In this document: in pieces, positions 16,769-17,221 of the stretch
Numbering within the stretch: the stretch's first letter is position 1
How the letters are laid out: the number at the start of each line of letters is the position of its first letter
Made by a program: the position numbers and the translations under genes
Assembly (NCBI GenBank): GCA_910592005.1
Contig: CAJVPP010001916.1
Span: 1 to 17,221 of the forward strand
Direction: 5' to 3'
Origin: Funneliformis mosseae
Lineage: Eukaryota; Glomeromycota; Glomeromycetes; Glomerales; Glomeraceae
DNA length: 17,221 nt
Notes under the pieces: model-generated
What the model was told of the DNA's origin: nothing
The model's input: only the letters and a program-made list of their open reading frames with translations
The model's database searches: none

Positions 16769-17221
16769 GTAACGTTTAGCCTCAGCCATAATTCCTAATG
16801 AATTATTCTGAAGCGCCAAAATTTGTCTCTGCAAATTTAAAATATTCTGATCACGAGCCTGAACTTGATTCTGCAAATTCCTATATTGTCCCTTCCAATT
16901 TTGCGTTTAGCGAACGCAACCTGCATGCTTTCTTCTCCAGTGTTCTGTATCATTATTATAGCGTACCGTTAATCTATATGCGGTTCTCCTATGCTCAGCG
17001 ATTTGAGTATCCTTACGCTGAATTAATAGTCAGAAGACAAAATTTTCACGTAATAATTCGCCAATACGTTCTTGCCTATTTTAAGCCAATTGCCAATTAT
17101 TCCTTAGACTCCAGTAAGCATTTGTATATTAGTTTCTAGCATCGCGTAACTGATTCCTGAGATCCTCTACCTGCCTATTTTCATCATTTAAAGCATCTGT
17201 ATGTATCTGCGTAATTCTTTC
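16769..17221 (-). pseudogene. Gag N-terminal coiled-coil region, truncated by window edge
   Basis: From 17221 the minus strand reads ERITQIHTDALNDENRQVED, then NAYWSLRNNWQLA, then ERIGELLRENF, HRRTAYRLTVRYNNDTEHWR, and QNQVQARDQNILNLQRQI before NSLGIMAEAKRY and TAG at 16768. It is Gln/Asn/Arg-rich and helical, as in the N-terminal part of gypsy Gag proteins of this lineage. Nonsense codons are TAA 17131, TAA 17083, TGA 17032 and TAA 16909. The Gag core continues in the frame displaced by one base from about 16770. The true start lies beyond the window. A plus-strand open frame over 16798-17139 is only its antisense shadow. Confidence 0.6.

Noticed and set aside
16516..17139. Two plus-strand frames (16516-16716, 16798-17139)
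   Set aside because: They lie opposite Gag, which has recognisable motifs on the minus strand; composition fits a reverse shadow.

Overview
The window looks like nuclear DNA of an AT-rich fungus with a transposon-rich genome. The best match I can suggest is a Rhizophagus-type arbuscular mycorrhizal fungus (Glomeromycotina). The reasons are strong A/T bias, one host gene split by GT-AG introns of 76-101 bp, two unlike hAT relics, and gag/protease proteins resembling Ty3-type families that I associate with that lineage. The assignment is an inference, not a search result.

Layout. 1-1357 (+): last six exons of an importin-11/Kap120-like karyopherin, the only clear host gene. 1704-4083 (-): two decayed elements end to end, a hAT transposase C-terminus and a long broken ORF that resembles a retroelement ORF1. 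5099-6822: a small broken ORF, a ~65-bp minisatellite, and a broken gene built of 57-bp repeats. 7845-9730 (-): a spliced pseudogene of unknown family and a possible isolated exon. 10253-10869 (-): a second, different hAT relic, cut off beside a 50-bp AT-rich palindrome and a 32-bp tandem repeat. 11207-12532: foldback and LTR-like DNA with hairpins and a TATA box.

12530-17221 is the most interesting part. On the minus strand lie a Gag coiled-coil N-terminus and Gag core (17221 to 15438), then a retropepsin-like protease ORF (15441 to 14521). The Gag frame ends on an A_AAA_AAG heptamer followed at once by TGA, and the -1 frame leads straight into the protease. Beyond the protease lie a convergent plus-strand HTH ORF with no internal stop (14007-14531), and then a minus-strand coiled-coil protein with a C-terminal membrane segment (13723 to 12530, broken). 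No reverse transcriptase, RNase H or integrase is visible, so I read this as a non-autonomous or partly captured gypsy-like element carrying extra genes.

Most broken frames carry nonsense codons that fit CAA, CAG or CGA turned to TAA, TAG or TGA. In one gene, aligned internal repeats show the C-to-T change directly. That suggests transition-driven, possibly RIP-like or deamination-driven decay.
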